NCBI GenBank assembly: GCA_021014325.1
Contig: CM037458.1
Coordinates: 22,985,063 to 23,049,062 of the forward strand
Origin: Plazaster borealis
Taxonomy: Eukaryota > Echinodermata > Asteroidea > Forcipulatida > Labidiasteridae
Length of the DNA stretch: 64,000 nucleotides
Direction of reading: 5' to 3'
Shown one piece after another: positions 1 to 9,781 of the stretch. Made by a program: the position numbers and the translations under genes. The notes below the pieces were generated by a model. The model saw only the letters and a list, made by a program, of their open reading frames with translations, searched no databases and had not been told where the DNA came from. Each line of letters begins with the position of its first letter. The first letter of the stretch is position 1.

Positions 1-71
1 CGGGTGCTCACACAAGGTAAACACATTTACACTCTTCTCTGCCAAAACCAAGTGATACATAAGAATGTAAT

Positions 72-450
72 TTAAAGGGAAAGCATACCATTGGTTTTTG
101 GAACCGTTCAGGGTTTTTTTTAAATTACATATAAATGTAGATATATATGTGAACATTTCATTTCAAAAGGTGGTCATGTTTTTGAGATTTGCCAAAAACC
201 CAGAGCGAATATGTCCATGCAGGAAAAATAGTCCGTAATTGGAATACACAATCTGAGAAACTTTACTGACAGTAACGTTTCTCAGATTCAAATTTTGGGG
301 GATAAAAACTGATATCTTTTTCCATAACCACATTACTTTCAGGTGAAATGAATCTCAAAATGCTTTATACTATCGAAAGCTGCTGTACTTCTAATGAAGT
401 AAGTTTTTATTGCCATTAATTTGAAGAGTGATTGTTAACCTTCCCTTTAA
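72..450 (+). repeat. MITE-E copy 1 (TTAA-flanked)
   Basis: The element has TTAA at both edges (72-75 and 447-450) and ends reading TTAAAGGGA and TCCCTTTAA. The centre (about 250-288) is a near-perfect palindrome built on AATCTGAGAAAC and its complement. It aligns along most of its length with 33107-33424, with phrases such as 'catttcaaaaggtgg' in common. TTAA target duplication is typical of piggyBac-type transposition; no transposase is encoded. Confidence 0.75.
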
Positions 451-504
451 GGAGCAAGATTGTGAATAGTTTCAAAGATGTTGAGAAAATAGGGAGACTG
501 CAGG

Positions 505-576
505 GCTAGATGGCTCAGGTGGAAGAGCGCCAGCACATTAATCCGGAGGTCACAGGTTCAAATCCTGTTCTTGTAA
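505..576 (+). repeat. tRNA-derived SINE fragment
   Basis: An A-box-like TGGCTCAGGTGG (about 509-520) is followed by a B-box-like GGTTCAAATCC (about 554-564), the spacing of a tRNA-derived Pol III promoter. The sequence does not fold into a full tRNA with a paired acceptor stem, so I call it a SINE head rather than a tRNA gene. The phrase 'gcacattaatcc' recurs in the tRNA-like unit at 9457-9500. Confidence 0.5.
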
Positions 577-1562
577 ATTTTTCTTTGTTCAACCCAAAAT
601 TAGTTTATAATTAATCACCAAATTGTCAATTCATTCATTACTGTTTAGGAATAGACTTCTGTAAGCCTCAAAAGGCTTTGACCTGTTTCATAATTATTAT
701 GAATGAGTTAGGAACAGGTCTAGAAAGAAAGCCTTAGCTTTCACAATAAATGAGGGGTACGGTGGTAAATCAATTATTGTTACAAAGTTCGTAAAATGGT
801 TTAACAAGTCTCTGCTGTGATGACGCCCCAATTAATTTAGCTTTGAAATTAAACTGCCGTGGGAAGCCAGTCACAAGTAATGTTTAGCAAGTAACACATT
901 TACAACAACAACAAATTGACCTACTACAGCATGTACAAAAATACAACCTTTTTACAAATAATTGATCTTTTTCCTCCAACACAACAACAGAAACTCTTAA
1001 GCCAACCTTGAAATGTCATGATTACTTAGAAGAAGAAAAATTGATGACGTTACAACACTGGTCAATGATCAATCATTCAGCTCCACATTGGCATAGCAGT
1101 CAATATTTGCCATGGTCAGTTTTTCTACTTACACACATCATCAGCCTTGATATCCACATCACTGAAAAGTTGACTAATTGCAGTCGCTTAGCGTGAGCTT
1201 AGAGCAAGGGCGTGCGAGTTGCTTCCAAAAGGCACATCAGACCTCCCAGTGTGGCAGAACCCGCTCATTATATGAATGCTAATTCACAACCAGACCCTTT
1301 CAAAGTTACTCAGGAGTGGAAAAAAAATATGCTTTTAAAAGCAAACATTGCATGAATGATCACAAAGGGTTATTTGCACAGAAAATCATTTTCACAGAAC
1401 AGGGGATTAGCTAACACGGTAAATCACAGACTTTTTTAAGTTTTTACTTCACAATGTCACTCGAGGCCAACTTTTCTACAGACACTTGCCGTGCCATGGC
1501 CACCAAAACAAACCCAATTGGGGGCACACCCCAACAACCCCCAATAAGGACCACTTTTTACC
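577..1562. other. no gene recognised
   Basis: AT-rich sequence with only short unrelated open frames. I see no domain, no splice-bounded exon and no repeat that I can match elsewhere in the window. Confidence 0.4.
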
Positions 1563-1758
1563 CAGGGCCCAATTTCATAGAGCTGCAAAAGCAGAAAATA
1601 TTGCTTAACAGTTTTCTGCTTAGCTGAAATGACCAGGACACCAGTCACAAATCATAAATGTGACATAGTAGTTTAGCTGGTAACCTTATTCTGGTAAACA
1701 TAAGTTTGTTGTGCTTAGCTGCTTTTTGTGCTTAAGCAGCTCTATGAAATTGGGCCTT
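1563..1758. repeat. family G foldback element, copy 1
   Basis: First of at least ten copies. The ends are an inverted repeat, GGGCCCAATTTCATAGAGCT at the left and its complement at the right. The interior alternates 'gcttaagcag' and 'tgcttagc' motifs and contains 'ataccagtcacaaa...tggctggtaacc' in most copies. There is no coding capacity, so it is a non-autonomous inverted-repeat element. Confidence 0.7.
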
Positions 1759-1841
1759 GGTTGGTTCTTTCTTCTTGCAATTGTCCCCAAACAGGAAAAC
1801 AAAAACCTGATATGAAGTCAGCAAGAATTGGCAAGAAACAA

Positions 1842-1999
1842 GAATGGGCAAAGGTAGGAGTTCGAATCCCACCTGAGTAATATCACTGTGGACATTTTTG
1901 TTCACACGACTAAGGAAAGTACTGAGTATACAGTGCTTTACACACATCGGTGTTTGGGTAAAACCAAATAATATTCTTTATCCCTGATGCAAATTTAAC
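1842..1999 (+). repeat. tRNA-derived SINE, truncated copy
   Basis: A B-box-like AGTTCGAATCCCACC (about 1859-1873) is followed by a tail ('gagtatacagtgctttacac') shared with the copy at 2069-2264. The A-box half is missing, so this copy is 5' truncated. Confidence 0.55.
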
Positions 2000-2068
2000 A
2001 TACTATTAAATTGTTGCGGTAACCGCTGCTACAATATAGGATTCTAACTGCCTCTAGCTACCGGGCAA

Positions 2069-2264
2069 TCTCGGTGGTCTAGTGTTAAGACATCTGCTCT
2101 AGAATTGGCAAAGGTCGTGGGTTTGAATCCCACCCGAGTAATATGCCTGTTGATTTTTTTTCACAGGACTCGGGAAAGCACTGAGTATACAGTGCTTTAC
2201 ACACATCGGTGTACGGGTAAAACCAAATAGTATTCTTTATGCCTGAGGCAAAGTTAACATAAAG
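2069..2264 (+). repeat. tRNA-derived SINE, fuller copy
   Basis: An A-box-like GGTCTAGTGTTAAGA precedes a B-box-like GGGTTTGAATCCCACC, then comes the same 3' tail as the neighbour at 1842-1999. The two copies lie in the same orientation about 230 bp apart and differ by scattered substitutions, so they are independent insertions or an old tandem pair. Confidence 0.6.
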
Positions 2265-3458
2265 TAAACATTGAGTTTGGTTGATTTTCATCCCACAAAC
2301 CACACTCTTCATCCTCCTCCAAATTAAATAAACACATTTCATTTTGAGAATTCATTACATCAATCATTCTACACTTGGCCCAAGAATGGATTGAAGTATA
2401 TTTATGATGTACAGTGTAGTCAGAGAATGCCCAGTCACGCCAGTGTAGGAATATATTTTTTCAAACACTGATCTCAAAAACAAAGATGGCCCATAACTTT
2501 TCAAGGAAAAAAAAAGAACAACAAAGAAGCAAGAATGAGTTTGCCACAAACATAAATAATATCCAAACATTTCAAACACAATTCCTTACAAACAGTATAC
2601 ATTTACTTTATAAAATTACTCTATATTGGTATAATTTCACATTATTGCTCTTTTTAATCAGTTTGAATAATATTTTCTCTTTTTGTAAAAAAGTTAATTT
2701 TTTAATTGTTAAAAACTAAATTGTGTATAGTCACTATTAAATTGTGTTTGTGATTTTTAATGAATGGTGGTTGTAGTCATTACTTGAAATTGGAAGGTGT
2801 GTTTTTTTTTAAAGCCAGGAAAACAAAATTCACTTTTTATTAGGGTGAAATCAATCAAATTGAACTGAAATTGAATTGAATTTAATTGAATTGAAAAAAT
2901 GAGTCCACAATGACAGTAATATTCCTAATGACGCTAACAATTTTAATGGTTGAAGTCAAGGTTTGACTTAGCTCCCTTAATAATGGGCGACCGGAAGAGA
3001 TGTCCCATGGTACAGAATCCGATGATAATAAAACGGGGCCTACATCACAAAGGAGTAATACCCTGAATTTGTACACAGTGCAAGTGTAGGTCAGCTAAAA
3101 GGGGAAGTCATCATCAATCAAAACAACTCTGTTGGGGGAATTTGTAGGCTAGGGGACAATATTTCTTTGACTGTAGGATCAAAGAGAGATGTGGTGGGTA
3201 GATCGGTGTCTGGTGAGCACATGAGGAGCCACATCAGAGCTCAAATTTCAGGGGGAAATCCACAAGACCACAGGGCTTGTTGCTCCAGATTTTCACTGGA
3301 CTTGAATTTTTTCACAGGACCAGATTCAAAATGAGAATAAGACATGAAAAGACAAGAATTAAAATGACACCACTGTTTTTAACATACATATAAACTGTTT
3401 TGTTGTTGTTGTTTGGGGTTTGGTGGGGGGAAGAGAAGGTTGATTTTATTTATATGTC
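2265..3458. other. no gene recognised
   Basis: AT-rich non-coding sequence with a run of 'aattgaatt' variants near 2860-2895. Nothing codes recognisably. Confidence 0.4.
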
Positions 3459-3833
3459 TTAAAGGCACTGAACACGTTTGGAAATTGTCAAAGACCAGTG
3501 TTCTCACTTGGTGTATTCCAACATATGCATAAAATAACAAGCCTGTGAAAATTTGGGCTCAATTGGTCATTGAAGTTGCAAGAAAATGATGAAAAAAAAA
3601 ACACCCTTGTTGTACAAATTTGTGTGCTTTCAGATATAGGAATAAAAACTTCTTGCAAGAAGTTTTTATTATTTTAGTGAGAAATTACCTCTCTCTCAAA
3701 AACTACGTTACTTCAGAGGAGTCGTTTCCTACAATGTTTTATACTATCAACAGCTCTCCGTTGCTTGTTACCAAGTAAGTTTTTATGCTAATATTTGTTT
3801 TGAGTCATTACCAAACGTGTACGATACCTTTAA
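3459..3833 (+). repeat. MITE-A copy 1 (TTAA-flanked)
   Basis: Reference copy of the commonest MITE here. TTAA lies at 3459-3462 and 3830-3833. The ends are imperfect inverted repeats (AAAGGCACTGAACACGTTTGG at the left, the complement of AAAGGTATCGTACACGTTTGG at the right). At 3641-3670 there is a perfect 30-bp palindrome with arm AATAAAAACTTCTTG. Small ORFs inside all MITE-A copies give look-alike peptides, but these are repeat artefacts. Confidence 0.85.
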
Positions 3834-4160
3834 AGTACACTTTGATACTCAACAGAATTGAAAAATATTTATCACAATCAAAGTCAACGTTTGAGCATCA
3901 TTTCTTTTTTTATGAAGATATTGTATTGAAAGACACAAGACTGCCGGACTTTTCCAAACATGAGCTTACTGGCCTGACACTTAAATCATTGGCCTCGGGA
4001 CTGTGTTCCGGGGTAAAATTCGAGCCCTGCCCATCTTTTTGCCTTGTTTTGAAATGGGCAACAGAAAGGAGGAACAGTGTGAAAAAAAGGGAGAATGTAT
4101 ACCAAGCTCAGAAAACTTGACGGTTGATCGACTTGACTCAAGACAACTCGACGATTCAGA

Positions 4161-4405
4161 CAATTCAACAGTTGAGACAACTCGACTGTTCGCAAAATCA
4201 ATGGTTGAGACAAGACAAGTCGAAGGTTAGGGGTCTCTAAGACCAAACATACCTATTCCCTTGTTGGTTCGTGTAGATAGGCAGATACCGACCAATCCAC
4301 CTCCACAGTTGAGACAACTCGATGGTTCTGACAACTCAACAATTGAGAAAACTCAACTGTTCGCAAAATCAACGGTTGAGACAAGACAAGTCGCCGGTTA
4401 GGGGT
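4161..4405. repeat. tandem duplication, ~171 bp period
   Basis: The block 4161-4234 is repeated at 4332-4405 with about 10% substitutions ('ctgttcgcaaaatcaa', 'gttgagacaagacaagtcg', 'ggttaggggtc' in both). The units are themselves made of short 'gttgagacaactcgac' motifs that pair with each other. Confidence 0.65.
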
Positions 4406-5839
4406 CAGTTGAGACAACTCAAAGAAACTGATTCTTTTGCGAGTTCTGCCCAATTAATCTTTAGCCAATAAGCGTTGTGTTTATGGAAGAGTGGGAAAAT
4501 TGAAACTATTTTCGGCTGTAGCCATCGAAAGATAAATGGGCAGAAGAGTTCTTTCTAATTTTGCCCAGCGGCTTTGGTGTGGTCTCTGGTAATTAACCAT
4601 CCTATGACTGTTTGTCTGGGGGAGACAATTGTCTCAGTGTTTGGAAAAGTCAATAGGTGATGGATATATACATGTAAGACCTTTTCTTTGAAGTTTACAT
4701 TCAAACTGTATTGGGCTTTTTTACGGTGTTAATTTTTATTAATGATAAGGATGAAATTGAGTTTATTTTACAATGCGAACATAATTGCCTTATCGTGGTT
4801 GCAATGTTTGGGGTTTAATATTCAATTTTGGCCATCTGGGAAAAAACTGAGATAGGAATTGGGTTGGGCAAATTGGGGGTGCAAAGAAAGTAACTTGGGT
4901 GGTGGCATTTGTTCCCCCAAACTACTGTACAGGTTTAGACACAATGTGCACATTTCTTTCTCCCTTTACTGCTTTACTTCCTTCAAGAAAATTTGAAGGC
5001 TCAAGGAGGTTGTGAGAAAGTCCTGAAATCAGGAAATAAATCTTGAGAAATCACATAGGCCTACCTACAATATAGTTTGGAATCTAAGTATTTGAAATTA
5101 TGTACAGTATGAAAGCAAGTACTTGCAATCAGAAAAGCAAGCAAGTATTATCCCTTAAATAGGGTTTATCTGATCCCACACTAGGGCGTCATCCTTTATT
5201 ACATTCCAAGTTGACCGTAACCAACAGAAAAGAAAATAGTGCAACGCAGCAAGTGTTGTTATTTTGGTATATTTTCTATAGCTTGGGTAATGAGTTTCTT
5301 AGCAACCCAAACAGAAAACCAGCCGTGCAGTCAATGAACCGTGATGATACTGTGGTGAACAGTGTTGAATACACAAGCTACGGTCTGATTGCGATCACAG
5401 AGAGAATGGAGTTTCAAGTTTCAAAAGTGGTTGGCTGTGTCCTGAACAGAGACATCAGGCCTGGAAATACATGGAGGCTACAGAGGCCATGCCCTCTGTT
5501 GCTTTTGCCCTGGTCATAGCATTGGTTCCCCCTTAAAAACTTTCCCATAGATTTTAAGTGTTTTTTCCACTGGAAGTGCCCTATGCAAACTGAAAATGGC
5601 CTTGCCCTCTCAAAGATGAAGTTTCAGGCCTGAGACATAAACCGAAAGATTCATGCAACCACTATTTCTGCCACCTACATGTGCTCCTTGCATACAGAAG
5701 TTATAAGTTATAACCAATTCTGTGTCTCATTGTACAAGAAGAGCCTTAAAGGACTACACATATTTTCAACTTTCATGTCCTAGTGAACCGAGGCCTAATA
5801 ATCACTATTAGGCCTTCACTTTTAAGGAGTGCGAGTGCA
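4406..5839. other. no gene recognised
   Basis: Unique-looking AT-rich sequence. A 102-codon open frame at 5211-5519 resembles no family known to me and has no exon-like boundaries. Confidence 0.35.
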
Positions 5840-6064
5840 ATTGACCATATTTTTGACCGCATGAGGGCGCTTTTTTCAGGGAATGTCTTGCATCACAATG
5901 ACAGTTTTATCTTATTTTAATTGCCTGTAAGTAGTTTTCTTTGCATCAATGACGAAATACATAAACATAATAATAACAAAAGTAAAAAAACCTGTTTGTT
6001 TACTTGTTTTTCATCACGTAAAAATTGGCCCACAAACGCCCTCACACAGTCAAAAATATGACGA
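5840..6064. repeat. family I inverted-repeat element, copy 1
   Basis: The left end TTGACCATATTTTTGACCGC and the right end (complement of TATTTTTGACTGTGTGAGGG) form an inverted repeat. The whole length aligns with 23021-23243, inside the ENTPD gene. The interior 'gaaatacataaacataataa' is shared by both copies. Confidence 0.65.
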
Positions 6065-6088
6065 ATTGCTCTCTTCTGCACTCCTTAA

Positions 6089-6178
6089 CCTTGTCCAATG
6101 AGTGCACAAAATAGCACTCCTTAAAATTTAAAGAGCTTTTAAATTTCAAGTGTGATTTGTCACACTCATTGGACAAGG
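6089..6178. repeat. 90-bp foldback
   Basis: The 16-bp arms CCTTGTCCAATGAGTG (6089-6104) and CACTCATTGGACAAGG (6163-6178) are exact complements. The loop holds a smaller AAATTTAAAG/CTTTTAAATTT pairing. It could be a non-autonomous element, or a hairpin left by a local inversion. Confidence 0.6.
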
Positions 6179-9039
6179 TACCTGATTGGGTCGTTTTGTT
6201 TTTCTGGAAGGGGGGAGAAGTTGTTATCAACAGGACATGAGCTAACATTGATCAAATAACAAAAATAACAATTTGCCAATCCAATCCTAAATTTAAAAGG
6301 AATCATCACAGGTACTTCCACGCTTAAATTAAACATCATGAACAGAAAGACTTGTAAAAATTGTGTTTTAATTTCACTTTTAAGACTAATGTGTCAAATT
6401 TTGGTTTGAGCAGTGCAAAAAGCTCTTCTTAATAATTTAAGGGGAGCAGTTTTTAAATCTATAGCCACGCTGTAAAGCTAAATCAATAACTGATTTCCAA
6501 GCCATAATTTGGTTGAGATATTTAGATGGCGTCATTCATGGATGAGTGGCTTCATTTAGGGGTTTGTTAATGCCTTCATGGATGAGTGGTTAACCTTTGG
6601 GGTTAACCACAAACGTTGGACTTGTTCTGTTATTCCTTTTGAATTTACAAAACAAATTTACAGAATTTTTTTTAAAATGATACTGGAATATTCCTGGTTT
6701 TATAATAACAAAGTAAAATAATAATAGTAAATTGGCAATTTTAAAGCACTCTTACGACAAATCAGAGCTAACTGTACAATTACATAGAACAAGATGGCAA
6801 GAAACAACTGTAAATAAAATACACCCGTTCATCGTCCTGGTTTTTTCAAAAAGAGGAGGATGAGTTTCTTTCAAGGAGAAAAGAGCCAAACTAAAAATGT
6901 GCTCGTTTTTAAGAACTTTAAAATTCTAAAATAAGGGTAAATTAAATCAATCGTCGAAAGAATGGTGCCAAGATGAAGTGAAAATTCATGACAAATTTAG
7001 TCTTTTTGGGGACAAAACTTTAAAAAGAAAAAAAACTACAACCAATTTGTGGTTTCAAAAAAGGAGGAGGGCAGAGCGATTAACTGGCTTTTTTTTCTTT
7101 TTCTTTTTTACTTGGCTTTAGACATTTGCATTTAGCTGTCTCTTCAGTCTTTTGTTGCTTCCACAAAAGTGCTGTTTGTGTGAATATTTCATTAGACCCT
7201 CTAGGCAGGATTAAACTCCATGAACGAGCTGATTGCACTTTTCTCGCAAACTCTCCACAAACCATGCACAAACCAATGCTCTGTGAAAGTACCTCTAGAT
7301 TTATTGATCATTCTCTCAGGACCATCCTGACTCCAACAAGTCTCTCTCTCTGCAGATATTGATCAAGCCGTGTACTTGATAAAGTTAACGAGGACATGTC
7401 TTGTGTCCAACATGCTCCAACCACTGTCTGGATCACTGCCCTGGCTACTGATACTCTTCCTGTCTTTGTTCAGGGATTAACGTCTTAGACAAACAGGAAC
7501 AAAGGGCTTAAACCTGAGGATGGAGACTTAATGCACTAAGAAGAAAGACTGATCACTTAAGCAGACTTAATCAGAGTGCTGAGGTGGGGGGCATTGAAGG
7601 GTTGATTTGGAAGTCAACAATTTGTCACACAGGAACAGACGCTTCCGATCCTGGACAATGGGGCAAAGTGTTACTGTAGCTTGTTGTGAAAGGGAAACTT
7701 GAAAAGCACAATACTGCATCCTAACCATCAAGGAACTCGGAGGTAGAAACCACCTCCATGTCAGGAAGAAATGGGGATAGAGTAAACGAGGACAAATTCA
7801 AATCAAGACGAAGCTGATTGCAAACTGCTTACCAACACAAAGAACTTGGAAAAGGTTTTAAGATGATCAACTTTTTTTGCTTTTAAAAACAAAGAACACA
7901 TTTGATTCCAGACAACTTTGATACTAATTTAAAACTCTTCTCTGCGGCAAATCTATCCATGATCTTTCACAAGATACTTTGAGCCTTGCTCTATGCTTTG
8001 AGATTACCAGTTCAATAATCTCCATTAACTGTGCTTCACTGGCCAGATGCCAGCTAAAACACCAATAAGCCAAGGACACGTTGGATGTATAAAAGTATGG
8101 CAAGGAGTCCAAGGACCAGACAAAATTCTAACAGAAATAGCCAGCTACTTGACTACTTGACCAGTAGTCTATCAGCTGACTATTTAAACGCTTCAAACGT
8201 AGAGCACTAACTAGCCAGCAAAAATGTCAACTAGTCTGTGCAATCTTCATGTGGTATTTTACAGGCAGAGTTGCTCACTTTTACACCTAACATCAACTAG
8301 CCCTCTTGCTGCACACAATGTTCCCCATGCAGCACTTTCTTAGCCTCAACTAAAAATGTATTTTACCAGTATGCCAGGTTTTCTGACTAGATCAAGCCCT
8401 GGTAGAGTTTGCCCTTGCGCATCTGGGGCCGGAGGGGGGGGTGCATGGAGCAGGACAGGCGTTAAAAACCTCATTTGCACACTGTGGTTTTACAGACAAG
8501 AGAGATTGGTTGTTTGGCAGAGGGAGTGATAATCCAAAGTAAATCCCAAGCGAAGGCCATGACTTTAATTGCCTCCCTTGAGTTGATGCTTTTGTAAGAC
8601 TTCACAAACAGCCATTGAGAGAATATAAATAACATGATTTCATGAGATGGGATTTTTTCTTCTTCAGAAACTGCTCTTTGAAGAAAACCATACAGTCAAA
8701 CTGGTATCACTTTGACAAAGAGCAGTAAAGAATCAATGATTATATTCAGACCACCAATATATATACAAATTGTTTTTTAGGAAAATAACAAAATACTTTT
8801 CCTGCTCACTTTCATCAATGACTGGTCGGTTGAGTGAGTGAAAAAGAGTTTCTTCAATGTGCAGGATTTAAAAACAAAACTGTTACAATAAATACAGTCT
8901 GAATTTAACTACCACTGCCCAGGTTTAAACCTAGTTGAAACAAAATGAAGGTGGAACACAAGTGAAATAAACTGAAAAGTGGACATTTCTATTCAAAACG
9001 CAGTGGTAACTTTTTTACTCAAGTTGCAACCGGTCCCAA
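6179..9039. other. no gene recognised
   Basis: Mostly unique sequence. Open frames near 7080-7362 and 7924-8112 show no recognisable domain. If the KIND gene continues leftward from 9538, further exons could lie here, but I could not find the rest of the KIND domain. Confidence 0.3.
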
Positions 9040-9205
9040 CTATAGTTGGGACGGTTAAGCCATATTCGTATCAGCGGCTAGAGCTATGAATGTTGATAAG
9101 GGTGTTGCTAAAAGATGTCCTATACTCAATGATGACAACGCAGCGATCCAGCCGTAGCCGTAGTCATAGCCGCCAGTTCGGATTCGACCTCATTTTTGGA
9201 TGGTA
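9040..9205 (-). repeat. family J foldback, copy 1
   Basis: Contains 'agccgtagccgtagtcatagccgcc' type runs and 'gttgctaaaagatgtcctata'. It aligns in reverse orientation with 15950-16095. The two ends are roughly complementary (GGCTA/TAGCC rich). Confidence 0.55.
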
Positions 9206-9397
9206 CACCATTTACAACATTTACATAAAAGAGAAAATAAAATACTCCAGAGAACAACTCATCCTCAGTTCCAATGTGGATGAAGTTTTACTTTTAAAAG
9301 AAGTATTTTTAAAGGTTTTAGTTTTGGTATTTTTATCAAGTAATAAGCCACAAGGGAAACTGACTTAGGGTAAATTTGAAATAATCTTGGGTGAAAC

Positions 9398-9503
9398 AAA
9401 TTGAACAAATTGACCAGGGCGGGTCTTGAACCTACGACCTCCGGATTAACATGCCGGCACATTAATCCTGAGGTTGCAGGTTCAATTCCCGCTGTAGTAA
9501 ATT
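9398..9503. repeat. two tRNA-like B-box segments facing each other
   Basis: The complement of 'gggtcttgaacctac' reads GTAGGTTCAAGACCC, a B box on the minus strand. About 50 bp further on, plus-strand GGTTGCAGGTTCAATTCCCGC is a second B box. The phrases 'ccggattaacatgccggc' and 'gcacattaatcctgaggt' are complementary halves, so two SINE heads sit in inverted arrangement. The unit lies 3' of the KIND exon, in its putative intron. Confidence 0.45.
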
Positions 9504-9537
9504 TTGTCCAAAAATATATTTTGTTTTATAATTTTAC

Positions 9538-9781
9538 CTGTGTCGATGAAGCATACTCTACTGCTGCTATCGAATGCAAGAGTATCCGGACATAGATAGA
9601 GCTTACTAAATAACTCCAACGACGATCTCCCAAATGTATCCAGTGCCAAGATTGTCTCCTTGCAAACTGCCCACATCTCATTCTCCCGCAGACGTCCTCT
9701 ACGAAGCTCCAAGATGTCATTTAAGGAGACAAGCTCCTCATCTTCTTGAAGAGTCGGCAGCGGCTCAAAGAGAAAACTCAT
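9538..9781 (-). CDS. first coding exon of a KIND-domain protein (KNDC1/very-KIND-like), partial gene
   Basis: From ATG at 9781-9779 the frame encodes 81 residues plus one base and ends at a GT donor (gtaaaatt, 9537 downward). The motifs LVSLNDILELRRGRL (about 18-32), ENEMWAVC (33-40), CPDTLAF (64-70) and RVCFID (75-80) match the N-terminal half of KIND domains, the non-catalytic kinase C-lobe fold. The CxxPDTLAF..xxVCF pattern is closest to my memory of KNDC1, a brain Ras-GEF regulator that binds MAP2. Spire, PTPN13 and FRMPD2 also carry KIND. An acceptor-like 'tttctcaaag' lies directly before the ATG, so the start may be the first codon of a spliced exon. The second half of the domain was not found in the window. 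A KIND exon is fairly sure; which gene is not. Confidence 0.6.

Noticed and set aside
505..576. Possible tRNA gene
   Set aside because: A and B boxes are present but there is no paired acceptor stem or convincing anticodon arm, and related tRNA-like units occur in repeats.
7735..7745. 'ctcggaggtag' tested as the missing second half of the KIND domain (expected F.PPE on the minus strand)
   Set aside because: The frame giving LPP is followed by non-matching residues and has no exon borders.
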